Positions 24,750-33,417 are shown, numbered from the stretch's first letter. The stretch: 64,000 bases of DNA from Campylobacteraceae bacterium (GCA_031266555.1 JAISAU010000003.1:1-64000), one strand, 5' to 3'. Notes: generated by a model from the sequence alone, not told the origin. Program-made: numbers and translations.

Positions 24750-25384
24750 CAATCGATGAGACAAGAGAAAAATTAAACTCAAAAAAATCATCTGAGAGAA
24801 GACGAGCTGTTATAGAAATCGGAAAAAATAAAATGGCGGAATTAGGGGAAGAACTGTATCAAAAATACCTGGAAGAGCGAAAAGATAAACGAACATGGGA
24901 AACCCAATGTGAAATGGTAAAGGCATTAGGGGTAATAGATTTTAAAAAAGCGCTGGAAATTATTGAAGAAATTGTAAAACAAAATATACCGCATGACATG
25001 ATAACGATAAATGCGGCATTGTCGTATGTCAGGTTAAAAAGACAATCATTACAAGACGGAAATCTTGTAGTTGAGTTATTAAAGTTCGGCAATTTTTCGG
25101 TAATTGAGGGCGCGGTAATGGCTTTGGCCTATGATCAAATGAAGCCAGATAATGAATCCGCAGAAAAAATAATAAAATTAAGTTGGGACTGGCGTAATGA
25201 AAAAGGCTATGGAGATAATAGAAAATATGTGGCGATTGCATGTTGGAATTGGGATAAAAAATTAACGGAAAGTTTTTTGAACCATTGCATAGAAACGGCT
25301 GACCAATATGACAATAATTTAAAGGAAATTTGTCAAAATTCGTTAAAGGGTAAATATAGCAAATCGTATTTGTCAAAATACTAA
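24746..25384 (+). CDS. HEAT-repeat-like protein
   Basis: The 212-residue protein is made of paired helices typical of HEAT-like solenoids: SSERRRAVIEIGKNKMAELG, TQCEMVKALGVIDFKKALEI, MITINAALSYVRLKRQS, SVIEGAVMALAYDQMKPDNE, YVAIACWNWDKKLTESFLNH. HEAT-like proteins are widespread in bacterial immunity loci, where they bind partner toxins. It overlaps the upstream gene by four bases (ATGA) and ends the four-gene coupled block. Confidence 0.62.
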   Translation: MTIDETREKLNSKKSSERRRAVIEIGKNKMAELGEELYQKYLEERKDKRTWETQCEMVKALGVIDFKKALEIIEEIVKQNIPHDMITINAALSYVRLKRQSLQDGNLVVELLKFGNFSVIEGAVMALAYDQMKPDNESAEKIIKLSWDWRNEKGYGDNRKYVAIACWNWDKKLTESFLNHCIETADQYDNNLKEICQNSLKGKYSKSYLSKY

Positions 25385-25385
25385 T

Positions 25386-25445
25386 GTATGGGCAAACGTC
25401 GTAAACAGCCGAAATATTATGCGCAATGAGGGCTAAATAGGATTG
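25386..25445. repeat. family-B attC-like element, best-preserved copy
   Basis: GTATGGGCAAACGTCGTAAA, then CAGCCGAAATATTATGCGCA and ATGAGGGCTAAATAGGATTG. It contains all recognised blocks: GGGCAAACG, CGTAAACAGCCGAAA, TTATGCG and GGGCTAAAT. Copies at 17976, 20043, 20790, 26812 and 27576 share subsets of these in the same order. Confidence 0.5.
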
Positions 25446-25504
25446 AATAATATGATAAAAAAACAGAAAAATGAATTAATAAATAAAAGGAAGATTAAAA
25501 AAAT

Positions 25505-25825
25505 ATGAATAAAGAAATATCCTTAAAAATAGTTTATGAAAAGCTTATTGGATTTAACTCTATACCAATAAGTATTAGGGAAATGAGAGGTGTTAATATA
25601 AAAGATTACCAGGAACTTAAATGCGCAATAGAGTATTTAATTGAATATTATAATGATAAAAATGATGTACCTAAAAAACTTGCCCTTGCTTTTGTGGATA
25701 TAAGTAATTATTTTTTTGTACCTAATCTTAATTATTCAGAAAAAGAACACGAGAAACTTGAAAATTATGGTATCGAATTATCTGAATTGGCAAATAAATT
25801 ATTTTCTGATAAATTAAAAGAATAA
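25505..25825 (+). CDS. small helical hypothetical protein, probable immunity protein
   Basis: The 106-residue, all-helical protein begins EISLKIVYEKLIGFNSIPIS, has an acidic middle helix DYQELKCAIEYLIEYYNDKN and ends in KLENYGIELSELANKLFSDK. The size and acidic helical bundle resemble immunity proteins against colicin-like nucleases, but no diagnostic motif is present. AGGAAGAT upstream may serve as the ribosome-binding site. Confidence 0.5.
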   Translation: MNKEISLKIVYEKLIGFNSIPISIREMRGVNIKDYQELKCAIEYLIEYYNDKNDVPKKLALAFVDISNYFFVPNLNYSEKEHEKLENYGIELSELANKLFSDKLKE

Positions 25826-25890
25826 ATATTTCCAAAGATTAATGAAAAAATAGAAAGTTATTTAATAATATAAATAAATTAGGGGCTTTT

Positions 25891-26409
25891 ATGTATAAAG
25901 ACAAATTTAATGAAATGCTCAACGGTTGGGAAAATTATCTGAAATCATTGGAAATAAAAATGCAATGTACAATGAAAACAATATTAAATCAAGTTGTCGG
26001 AAATTGTAAAATTCATGCTATTTTTTTTGAGTATGAGTATGAATCGATAAATACAAAATTTGAAGCATTTGATAATAAGGAAAATATATTAGAGGCAAAA
26101 TATGATATACTTCTTGATGAAATAAATTGCAAAACATTCTTTCCAAAAGAATGGTTGGATAAAGAATATAAAATAGAGTTTGAAAAACGAAATACAAACG
26201 ATGACGAATTTAATAATTGTTTTAATGAATTTGAAAATAAAAAATGTGAAATATATGAAAAATGGTTTCAGTTATGTTGGAATAAAATAAAAATGAAATA
26301 TAATAATATTCCAAGAACATATTTTTCAATACATGATACAAGTTATAAAATAGATTTAAATACAGGTAATGAAATAGATACTGATAATATATGGAATAAA
26401 AATGATTGA
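25891..26409 (+). CDS. hypothetical protein, probable immunity protein
   Basis: The 172-residue protein has a helical N-terminus (DKFNEMLNGWENYLKSLEIK), a short sheet (KIHAIFFEYEYESINTKFEA) and a helical C-terminus with paired Trp and Cys residues (YEKWFQLCWNKIKMKYNNIP) ending in a strand. GGGGC lies just before ATG. Family unknown. The next gene follows after 15 bases, so they are probably one transcript. Confidence 0.5.
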   Translation: MYKDKFNEMLNGWENYLKSLEIKMQCTMKTILNQVVGNCKIHAIFFEYEYESINTKFEAFDNKENILEAKYDILLDEINCKTFFPKEWLDKEYKIEFEKRNTNDDEFNNCFNEFENKKCEIYEKWFQLCWNKIKMKYNNIPRTYFSIHDTSYKIDLNTGNEIDTDNIWNKND

Positions 26410-26424
26410 CAAAATGGAGATGCT

Positions 26425-26745
26425 ATGAAATTGAGTAATTCTTTTAGCAGAGCACTTAGGACTTTTGCATATTTTATGTCTAGCGGAACACATTATGATT
26501 TACGAGGAATTAATTATTTAGAACTTTATGGAGAAGAACCAAGCGCTATTGAGCAAGCATATGCAATTTATGCCAATATTATTGAAATTGATGAAAATGG
26601 CATTGTCCTAAATGCAAAATATGCACAAAAGAGAGCGGCACAATATATTCGATCATATTGCGATAAAACATATAAAATAGAACCGCCTTTTGAATCATGG
26701 GAACTTGAACTACATGAACCTCCTTCATTAAAAAATTTAAAATAA
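26425..26745 (+). CDS. conserved hypothetical (DUF7677-like)
   Basis: This 106-residue protein has a very distinctive sequence: SNSFSRALRTFAYFMSSGTH, then YGEEPSAIEQAYAIYANIIE and YAQKRAAQYIRSYCDKTY, ending PPFESWELELHEPP. I recall this as a compact uncharacterised family, annotated in recent Pfam-style schemes as DUF7677, spread across distant bacteria with strong conservation. Function unknown; its array position suggests immunity. GGAGATGCT precedes the ATG. Confidence 0.6.
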   Translation: MKLSNSFSRALRTFAYFMSSGTHYDLRGINYLELYGEEPSAIEQAYAIYANIIEIDENGIVLNAKYAQKRAAQYIRSYCDKTYKIEPPFESWELELHEPPSLKNLK

Positions 26746-27014
26746 TTGAATAAATGGATTAAAATAGTTTTATATAACAATCAAAAAAATATATTTATAA
26801 ATATGAAATAACGGCATACGCGAATACGTCGCATAACAAGACTATTTACGCTTCGCCGTCTTTGCGGCGGTTTGCCAGCCAAATCTTTGCTTCGTAAACA
26901 TTTATTTGCGTCATATAACGCAAAATTACGGCTAAATTGATTAAAAATATAAATTGTTAAAAGATTTGACACCATTAAAAAAACAGATTAAAATAATAAA
27001 AAAGAGTTTAATAT
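26746..27014. repeat. intergenic segment with the longest attC-like element
   Basis: At about 26812-26945: GGCATACGCGAATACGTCGC, then ATAACAAGACTATTTACGCT, TCGCCGTCTTTGCGGCGG, TTTGCCAGCCAAATCTTTGC, and a GCGTCATATAACGC block before ACGGCTAAATTG. CGCCG and CGGCG pair, and GCTTCG-type blocks recur. Overall it closely resembles the longer attC sites of Treponema integron cassettes as I remember them. No integrase gene is in the window. Confidence 0.5.
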
Positions 27015-27554
27015 ATGGAAAATTCAATGAATGAATTAAAGAAAGTATTAGATACTTCTGCGGGTATGTGGTGTGTTTGGAATCCGGGAATAGGCAAAGG
27101 TATTATTTCATATGAAAAATGGGAAGAAAAATTGATAGAAAATAAAAATTTAATAAAACTCATTCAAGAAAAGCTATTTGTGCCAATAAATTTAAACACA
27201 GACGGAGCGTTTGAATTTACTGTTCGGATTAATGATTCTGATATTTCAACGCAAAGAGAAAAGAGTTGTTTTGTTACATCGTCTAATAATTATATTATAG
27301 AATCGAATGGATTGATTTACATAAGCGGAATTGAATATATTGAATAAAATATAAATAAAATGCATTGTATTAAAACAGAAACTGCTTCTGGATTCTATAG
27401 TGTCAAAATTGATATAATTGATTGGAAAAAAGAGGTTGAAAATGTAATGCCTGACGGTTCTCCATCCAATAACGCTTTATCTGATTTTGTTATACATGTT
27501 AATGCTTGTAATGCAAATAGTATCGGAAGTAATACTCTAAATACCTTTAAATAA
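27015..27554 (+). pseudogene. hypothetical immunity-type gene with an in-frame TAA
   Basis: The frame from 27015 encodes TSAGMWCVWNPGIGKGIISY ... NNYIIESNGLIYISGIEYIE and stops at TAA 27345-27347. The same frame is open again at once (NINKMHCIKTETASGFYSVK ... DWKKEVENVMPDGSPSNNAL ... FVIHVNACN) to 27554. The second part completes the expected pattern of a protein of about 179 residues (strand, D-(G)-S-P-x-x-x-x-L-x-D-F-V-I-x-(L/V) ending) common in immunity-type proteins. One nonsense mutation therefore seems to split an otherwise intact gene. Family not named. Confidence 0.5.
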
Positions 27555-27575
27555 ATAATATAGTGTAAAAATAAT

Positions 27576-27640
27576 AGAGTACGAGCAAATAAACAGTCAA
27601 AACGTTATGCGTAGTAGAGCCTAAAATAGTTCAAAAATAC
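27576..27640. repeat. family-B attC-like element
   Basis: GAGTACGAGCAAATAAACAG, then TCAAAACGTTATGCGTAGTA and GAGCCTAAAATAGTTC. AAACAG-(C)-AAAACGTTATGCG and G-CCTAAAATAG correspond block for block to the copy at 25386. Confidence 0.45.
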
Positions 27641-27680
27641 GCTATAAAAGTAGTTGGCAAATAAAACATGTAGAATAATA

Positions 27681-28156
27681 ATGAGTTTAAACATATTGTG
27701 GAGGAAAAATGGAACGAGAAAAATATTTCTGATGGAATAGTATGGAGCAAAAATTATATTGTATTGGATACATTGGTTGATAATTCCTTTGGCGCATGGT
27801 TTAATTGATAAAAAAGATGAGATAAAAATTGATAAAAATTCAATCAGAGCGGCACTAATACCCTTTGAAATAGAAAACGAAAATGATTTTTCCATAAGTA
27901 CAATAACTGAAACGATATATTTATTTAAAAAATAATACTGTTGATGAAAAAACTGAAAATACAAAAGGAAAATATTATTAAGAAAGGGAAATATACAATA
28001 TTATTTGAAATATGTTTAAGACTACCGCCTATTAAAAATCCTACAGAAGAAGTCAATTATAAATTTACATTTTTTGAAAATAACGATTTTGAATTTAAAG
28101 TATTAAAAGAAGATAATTATGGCTGGAAATTTAATACAATTTTAGATAAAAAATAA
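27681..28156 (+). pseudogene. ComJ-like nuclease-inhibitor gene, multiply frameshifted
   Basis: Three frames together reconstruct a ComJ-type protein: WNEKNISDGIVWSKNYIVLD (frame 1), NSIRAALIPFEIENENDFSI followed by STITETIYLF (frame 2), and GKYTILFEICLRLPP with a final YKFTFFENNDFEFKVLKEDN (frame 3, stop at 28156). The motif order W-x-(D/E)-x-x-(I/V)-x-x-G-x-x-W ... A-I-R-A-x-x-V/I-P-F-E-V ... Y-x-L-x-F-E matches ComJ, which inhibits the DNA-entry nuclease NucA in Bacillus. The N-terminus is missing next to the element at 27576. As an array member it would neutralise a DNase toxin. Confidence 0.5.
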
Positions 28157-28184
28157 AAATGTCTGATAAAAAAACAATAACGAC

Positions 28185-28270
28185 AAACAACATATAACAA
28201 ATCTATTTATACTCCGTTGCTTTAAGACAGTTCGGATTACAGTTTGCCTATGTTCGTTCCACTACACTCC
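28185..28270. repeat. family-B-like element at the array's right edge
   Basis: ACAACATATAACAAATCTAT then TTATACTCCGTTGCTTTAAG and ACAGTTCGGATTACAGTTTG, with GCCTATGTTCGTTCC following. It has the ATAACAA left end and a TTCGGATTA block seen in family-A copies, so it may be a mosaic. No further array gene is seen to its right. Confidence 0.35.
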
Positions 28271-28337
28271 ATTCCCATAGAAAAACATTGTAAATATCTA
28301 TATTGACAAACTTAAAAATATATCATATTATAAGCAT

Positions 28338-29027
28338 ATGAAACGCATTGGTCTAATTGGTGGAATGAGTTGGGAATCTTCAGCCGAGTATTACAAAATA
28401 CTCAACGAAGAGATTAAAAACGCTCTTGGCGGGCTTAATTCTATTGAATGCATATTGTGGAGTGTCAATTTTGAAGAGATAGAATTATATCAAAGAACAA
28501 ATGAATGGGAAAAATGCGGTCAAATATTAAATAATGCCGCGAAAAATCTTGAAAAAGCAGGAGCCGACGTAATAATTTTATGCACAAATACAATGCATAA
28601 AGTTTATGATTCATTATTGCAAAATATCAATATACCGTTTTTACATGTAGCGGATATGACAGCCGACGAGATAATAAAAGAAAAGTTGAACATTGTCGGA
28701 TTATTGGGTACAAAATATACAATGTCTGAAGATTTTTACAAATCAAAATTAGTTGAGAGAGGAATTGGCGTAATTGTGCCTGACGAAAAAGAGCAAAATA
28801 TTATAAATAAAATAATTTACAACGAGCTTTGCAAAGGAATAATAAAAGAAAGGTCACGGAAAGAATATATAAGAATAATTGACAAAATAATACAAAGCGG
28901 AGGACAAGGAGTAGTATTAGGATGTACCGAAATAGGATTATTGATAAAGCAAAAAGATATTCCAGTAAAAATATTTGATACAACAATAATACATGCTAAA
29001 AAAACGGTTGAATTCGCATTGAAGTAA
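28338..29027 (+). CDS. aspartate/glutamate racemase family protein
   Basis: This 229-residue cytoplasmic protein of the Asp/Glu racemase superfamily (RacX/YgeA type) starts with MKRIGLIGGMSWESSAEYYK. The two catalytic cysteines are visible: VIILCTNTMHK at residues about 78-88 and VVLGCTEIGLL at about 192-202. The family interconverts L- and D-amino acids by a PLP-independent two-base mechanism and may supply D-amino acids for cell-wall or signalling use; the substrate cannot be told. It stands alone between the immunity array and the lipoprotein gene. Intact. Confidence 0.85.
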   Translation: MKRIGLIGGMSWESSAEYYKILNEEIKNALGGLNSIECILWSVNFEEIELYQRTNEWEKCGQILNNAAKNLEKAGADVIILCTNTMHKVYDSLLQNINIPFLHVADMTADEIIKEKLNIVGLLGTKYTMSEDFYKSKLVERGIGVIVPDEKEQNIINKIIYNELCKGIIKERSRKEYIRIIDKIIQSGGQGVVLGCTEIGLLIKQKDIPVKIFDTTIIHAKKTVEFALK

Positions 29028-29446
29028 ATGCAAAAAAAAGCTACATGTAGTGAAATATTATACTTACAACTTAGAAGAAAGTATATTTAATCTAAAAAAA
29101 TAAATACGAGCTTAAAAATAAAGCAAATTCTGTTTTGATTGAGGTAAAACTATCAATAAACGCTTTGCTATATCAATAGCGTTAGGTTTTTTCATAAAAA
29201 AATCCAAATAAATAGTTCTTAATGTATATTCTAATTTTAACGGTATTTATTTCGCTTGAATTTATAGACAAATTTATTTAGATATTTTTTACAAAATTAA
29301 AGTGCAAGTATGATAGCAACAAACATGTAGTAATATTGTGCCAATCTCCACTCAACTTTTCAACTATTACTTTAATATTTTACTAATAAACAAGATATTA
29401 AAAATACACTTTCTTAAACACAAGCATTACATTAAAAGGATAGTTT
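29028..29446. other. intergenic region with candidate terminator
   Basis: AT-rich DNA with no credible gene. At 29159-29192 AACGCT ... AGCGTT (with an inner GCTAT/ATAGC alternative) followed by AGGTTTTTTC is a plausible intrinsic terminator for the racemase gene. TACATGTA palindromes occur at 29042 and, in the form AACATGTAG, near 29325. AAAGGA just before 29447 is the next ribosome-binding site. Confidence 0.4.
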
Positions 29447-30505
29447 ATGTTTTTATCAAAAGATTTAATAAATTCTCTAAGTACTCAATTATTTTCCAAA
29501 ACAGCTTTTCTTATTTTTATCTCAATATTTGTTATTGGTTGCGGAGGAGGTTCTAGTGGCGATAACGAGGATGAAGAGTATGGTCCTGAGGTTATTAGGA
29601 TATATAATCAAAATGATTTAAGCAACATAAAGAAAGATCTTGATGGTTCTTATATACTAATGCATAATATTGCGTTAAATAGTGATGGTGATGGATTTGA
29701 TGCAAACGGTTGGATACCTATCGGCAATACCTCAAGTGAATTTACAGGAACCTTTAATGGCAATGGTCACATAATAAGCAATCTTTGGATAAATAGACCA
29801 AATGACTGTTATGTCGGATTGTTTGGCTGGATAAAGGGTGGTCACATTAAAAATCTTGGAGTAAAAATAGCCGATAGCGGTATTATAGGTAAATGCAATG
29901 TTGGCGGTATTGTCGGAAGGATTACTGATTTGGGTAAAATAACCACTAGCTATTCTAAAGGAAGTATCACCGGTTATAATGCTGGCGGTATAGCAGGATA
30001 TATTAATAATGGTTTTGTATTGTATAGTTACTCGGAAGGAAGTGTTATCGGAACCGGCAGTAGTGTTGGCGGTATTGTAGGAAGAGTTAATGTCGGCCAA
30101 ATATCTCATAGTTACTCAATCTCAAATATTAGCGGCGATCAAAATGTCGGCGGCATTGCGGGGTATGCTAGACAAGCTGTTATAATTAATAATGCCGCAA
30201 TTAATCCTTCAGTCACAGGTTATTACGATGTTAATCGTGTTATTGGCTATAGCGTAAAAAGTCTCGAAACTTCGAATAATTTTGCATTAAATACAATGAC
30301 AATTAGCGACACCGTTATAAACGATGCTAACGGATTAGATGGAGCAAGTAAAGAAATTGGCGAATTTAAACTGAAAACAACATATTCAAATAGCATAATT
30401 AATGGCGGTCTTGATTGGTATTTTGGAGATAAAAATATAAATATAATTGGAGTTGGCAATAAAGCTTGGATAATGCCATCAAATAGTTATCCCAAACTTT
30501 ATTAG
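29447..30505 (+). CDS. GLUG-repeat surface lipoprotein
   Basis: The 352-residue protein has an N-terminal helix FLIFISIFVIGCGGGSSGD whose VIGC is a lipobox (lipidated Cys near residue 36), followed by a Gly/Ser/Asp/Glu tether. Residues about 90-270 contain repeated GLUG-type units: YVGLFGWIKGGHIKNLGVK, NVGGIVGRITDLGKITTSYS, NAGGIAGYINNGFVLYSYSE, VGGIVGRVNVGQISHSYSIS, NVGGIAGYARQAVIIN. GLUG repeats form beta-helices in secreted or surface proteins, often adhesins. Likely outer-membrane anchored. AAAGGA precedes ATG. Confidence 0.78.
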   Translation: MFLSKDLINSLSTQLFSKTAFLIFISIFVIGCGGGSSGDNEDEEYGPEVIRIYNQNDLSNIKKDLDGSYILMHNIALNSDGDGFDANGWIPIGNTSSEFTGTFNGNGHIISNLWINRPNDCYVGLFGWIKGGHIKNLGVKIADSGIIGKCNVGGIVGRITDLGKITTSYSKGSITGYNAGGIAGYINNGFVLYSYSEGSVIGTGSSVGGIVGRVNVGQISHSYSISNISGDQNVGGIAGYARQAVIINNAAINPSVTGYYDVNRVIGYSVKSLETSNNFALNTMTISDTVINDANGLDGASKEIGEFKLKTTYSNSIINGGLDWYFGDKNINIIGVGNKAWIMPSNSYPKLY

Positions 30506-30510
30506 GAATA

Positions 30511-30540
30511 ACCCTCCCCCGCTTGTAGTACGGGGGGTAT
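30511..30540. terminator. GC hairpin between convergent genes
   Basis: CCCCCG at 30516-30521 pairs with CGGGGG at 30531-30536 around a nine-base loop. It separates the lipoprotein gene (+) from ppa (-) and is positioned to terminate both. Confidence 0.6.
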
Positions 30541-30546
30541 TAAAAT

Positions 30547-31068
30547 TTAACTTTTGTAATTTTTGATAGCTTTTTCCAAAATCTCCACAGCTTTTTCTTT
30601 GTCTGCAAAATCTTTTACTTTTACCCATTTATTAGGTTCTAGCATTTTGTACGTTTCAAAAAAGTTTTTGATCTTATCAAGAGTAGCTTTTGGTAAATCT
30701 TTAAGCGAATTAATGCCTTCAAACGTCGGATCTATTTTGCTTACGGGAACTGCTAAAAGCTTTTCATCCATTCCCGCTTCATCTTCCATAATCAAAACGC
30801 CTATTAATCTTACGGGTATTACTGAACCTGCTTGCAAAGGATATGTGTTTAAAACCAAAATGTCCGCGGGATCTCCGTCTGCCGCCAATGTATTTGGCAC
30901 AAAACCGTAATTTGCCGGATAAAACATAGCCGAATACATCACGCGATCAACAAAAACGGCGCCGCTTTCTTTGTCCACCTCATATTTGATATTAGAACCG
31001 TATGGTATTTCTATTAAGGCATTGATTTTGTCCGGATTTTTACCAACCGAAATTTTACTTATGTCCAT
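30547..31068 (-). CDS. ppa: inorganic pyrophosphatase
   Basis: This 173-residue family I soluble pyrophosphatase hydrolyses pyrophosphate to drive biosynthesis. YGFVPNT (about 54-60) and the signature DGDPADILVL (64-73), with its metal-binding Asp residues, are present. Further acidic residues follow in LIMEDEAGMDEK. Length is normal for the bacterial hexameric form. It is the last gene of a leftward aspS-adk-ppa group, the arrangement known in Campylobacter. The start is intact, with AAGGAAATC upstream. Confidence 0.95.
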   Translation of the reverse strand: MDISKISVGKNPDKINALIEIPYGSNIKYEVDKESGAVFVDRVMYSAMFYPANYGFVPNTLAADGDPADILVLNTYPLQAGSVIPVRLIGVLIMEDEAGMDEKLLAVPVSKIDPTFEGINSLKDLPKATLDKIKNFFETYKMLEPNKWVKVKDFADKEKAVEILEKAIKNYKS

Positions 31069-31091
31069 TTTTTGATTTCCTTTCTTGAAAT

Positions 31092-31664
31092 TTAGATTCG
31101 CGCTTTTATAAATGTTTCCATATCGGAAACTATGCTTTGTATATCTCTCTCGCCGTTAATTTTTTGCAACGCTCTTTTAGTCGTATAAAAACTCTGTATC
31201 GCCCCAAGCGGCTCAGAATAAACCCTCATACGATTATTAAAAACTTTTTCATTATCGTCGGCTCCACGCGCTCGTCCAAGCACCCTGTCTTTGGCGGTTT
31301 GTTCGCTGACAGTAACTTCTATAACGCTTACAAGTTGTATGGATTTCTCATTTTGCAAAATCTCGTCAAGTCTTTTCATCTGTTCTGTTGAACGCGGATA
31401 ACCGTCAAGCAAAACGACGTCTTTAGGGCTATTTTTGATAGCAGTAACGATAGTATCCACAACTATATCAAGCGGCACTAAATTACCCTGAGATATATAG
31501 TCATCAATCGTCTTTCCAAGTTCGCTTCCGCTCTCAGTTTCCGCGCGCAACAGTTCGCCTGTAGAGAAATGAACGATTTTATCGCCATTATTTTGCGCGA
31601 TAATACTGGCGTCCGTTGTTTTACCGCTACCGGGAGCGCCTATTATCAAAAAAAGTTTCTTCAT
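31092..31664 (-). CDS. adk: adenylate kinase
   Basis: The 190-residue protein has the P-loop GAPGSGKTT at residues 9-17, then the NMP-binding segment [20 protein letters not shown] and [20 protein letters not shown] with the adenosine-binding Asp-Gly-(Y/F)-Pro-Arg. A short lid with [16 protein letters not shown] follows, as expected for Campylobacterota Adk. ATG 31664 begins one base after the aspS stop; AAGGA inside the aspS end is the ribosome-binding site. A longer in-frame start would overlap aspS and is rejected. It interconverts AMP/ATP and ADP. Confidence 0.95.
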   Translation of the reverse strand: MKKLFLIIGAPGSGKTTDASIIAQNNGDKIVHFSTGELLRAETESGSELGKTIDDYISQGNLVPLDIVVDTIVTAIKNSPKDVVLLDGYPRSTEQMKRLDEILQNEKSIQLVSVIEVTVSEQTAKDRVLGRARGADDNEKVFNNRMRVYSEPLGAIQSFYTTKRALQKINGERDIQSIVSDMETFIKARI

Positions 31665-31665
31665 C

Positions 31666-33417
31666 TTATTTTTCCTTTTTATCACGAATTTTTATGCCAA
31701 GTTCACGAAGTTGTTCGGCTGAAACCGCACTAGGAGCTTGCGTTAAAGGACATTGCGCGCGCTGCGTCTTTGGAAACGCTATAACATCGCGTATGCTTTC
31801 ACTTTTAGTTAACAGCATTATAAGTCTGTCAAATCCTATAGCTATTCCACCGTGCGGCGGCGCACCGTATTTTAGGGCATCAAGTAAAAATGAGAATTTA
31901 TCGTCGGCTTCTTCTTTTGAGATACCAAGAATTTCAAACACTTTCTCTTGAATATCTTTTTTGTGAATTCTTATACTTCCGCCTCCAAGCTCAACGCCGT
32001 TTAAAACAACGTCGTGCGCTATGGAAGTTATATTTTCAAGTTCTTGCGCATCTATATTTTTAGGCATTGTGAACGGATGATGCATAGCTTTAACTTTTCC
32101 TTCTTCAACCTCAAACATTTCAAAGTCAAGAACCCATAAAAAGTTGAATTCATTGGGGTTTGCTAGATTTAATCTGTTTGCTATCTCAATTCTAAGCCTT
32201 CCCATATAATCAAGAACGCTTTTTTTAATTCCCGCACCAAAGAAAACGATATCATCAATCTCCAAATTTACTCTTTTAACCAATTCATTAATTGATTTCT
32301 CGCTCATAAATTTAAGCAAAGGTCCTTTTAATCCGTCTTCTTTCATCTGAAAATATCCAAGACCTTTTGCGCCGAATTTTGTTACAAAATCTTCCAACTC
32401 TTTTAAATGCTTTCTTGAAAAAAATGTATCGCCTTTGGGAACTTTGAGCGCTTTTATGCGATTTTTTTTCGTATCTTTCGCGATAGAGCTAAAAACTTCA
32501 TTTGACGAATCCAAAAATAGATCCGCGACCTCAACCATAGACAAATCGTATCTTAAATCAGGCTTATCGGAGCCGTAAATTTCCATAGCGTCTTTAAAGC
32601 TCATTCGCGGAAACGGTATTTTTATCTCGTGTCCGCACGCGCCGAATATATTTTTTAGAAGCTCTTCAGCCACATTTAATATATCGCTTTGTTCGCAAAA
32701 ACTCATCTCAATGTCTATTTGCGTAAATTCCGGCTGCCTATCGGCTCTCAAATCCTCGTCTCTAAAACATTTGGCTATTTGAAAATATCTGTCAAACCCG
32801 GAACACATCAAAAGTTGTTTAAAAAGCTGCGGGGATTGCGGAAGCGCGTAAAATTCACCGTTATATACGCGGCTTGGCACCAAATAATCCCTCGCTCCTT
32901 CAGGAGTCGCTTTTGTTAAAATCGGAGTCTCAACTTCCAAAAACCCTAGTCCGTCTAAAGTATTTCTCGCCGCCACAGCCGCTTTGCTTCGCAATTTAAA
33001 AGTTTCATACGCTTTTGGATTTCTAAGATCTAAAAATCTATATTTAAGTCTTACCTCTTCGCCGACATTTTGATCCGCTATAACAAATGGTAACGGTTCG
33101 CTTGGATTTTCTACGATAAGCTCTTTAACGACGACTTCAATTTTGCCGGTTTTTAGCTTCGGATTTGTCAAGCCTTCACCTCTTAATCTCACTTTTCCTA
33201 TAGCTTTTAGCACATACTCATCTCTAACACTTGAGGCTATCTTATGGGCGTCCACACTATCTTTTGGGTCGCATACAAGTTGTATAAGTCCGCTGTTGTC
33301 GCGTAAATCTATAAAAATAACGCCGCCGTGATCTCTATAACTATTTGTCCAACCGCAAAGCGTAACTTCTTTATCTATATCGTTTTCGCTTAAATGCGCG
33401 CAATAATGACTTCTCAA
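31666..33417 (-). CDS. aspS: aspartyl-tRNA synthetase
   Basis: This 583-residue class II synthetase has an N-terminal OB-fold anticodon-binding domain (about 1-105; [20 protein letters not shown]), motif 2 in [20 protein letters not shown] (about 217-236), the bacterial GAD insertion in the middle, and motif 3 [12 protein letters not shown] near residues 524-535. It charges tRNA-Asp; in Campylobacterota the enzyme is usually non-discriminating and also makes Asp-tRNA-Asn for GatCAB, which I infer rather than see. The start is TTG, preceded by AAAGGAA. Confidence 0.95.
   Translation of the reverse strand: MRSHYCAHLSENDIDKEVTLCGWTNSYRDHGGVIFIDLRDNSGLIQLVCDPKDSVDAHKIASSVRDEYVLKAIGKVRLRGEGLTNPKLKTGKIEVVVKELIVENPSEPLPFVIADQNVGEEVRLKYRFLDLRNPKAYETFKLRSKAAVAARNTLDGLGFLEVETPILTKATPEGARDYLVPSRVYNGEFYALPQSPQLFKQLLMCSGFDRYFQIAKCFRDEDLRADRQPEFTQIDIEMSFCEQSDILNVAEELLKNIFGACGHEIKIPFPRMSFKDAMEIYGSDKPDLRYDLSMVEVADLFLDSSNEVFSSIAKDTKKNRIKALKVPKGDTFFSRKHLKELEDFVTKFGAKGLGYFQMKEDGLKGPLLKFMSEKSINELVKRVNLEIDDIVFFGAGIKKSVLDYMGRLRIEIANRLNLANPNEFNFLWVLDFEMFEVEEGKVKAMHHPFTMPKNIDAQELENITSIAHDVVLNGVELGGGSIRIHKKDIQEKVFEILGISKEEADDKFSFLLDALKYGAPPHGGIAIGFDRLIMLLTKSESIRDVIAFPKTQRAQCPLTQAPSAVSAEQLRELGIKIRDKKEK

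Noticed and set aside
17976-28270. CRISPR array
   Set aside because: Repeats are irregularly spaced by whole genes, vary in sequence, and no cas genes are present.
1-28300. A toxin gene matching the immunity proteins
   Set aside because: No long ORF, Rhs/CdiA repeats, HNH or nuclease C-terminal motif is visible anywhere in the array; only the edge remnant at 1-153 is undecided.
29338-29556. 72-codon ORF before the lipoprotein
   Set aside because: It overlaps the lipoprotein start in another frame, is composed of low-complexity Ile/Phe/Lys/Tyr sequence and has no ribosome-binding site.
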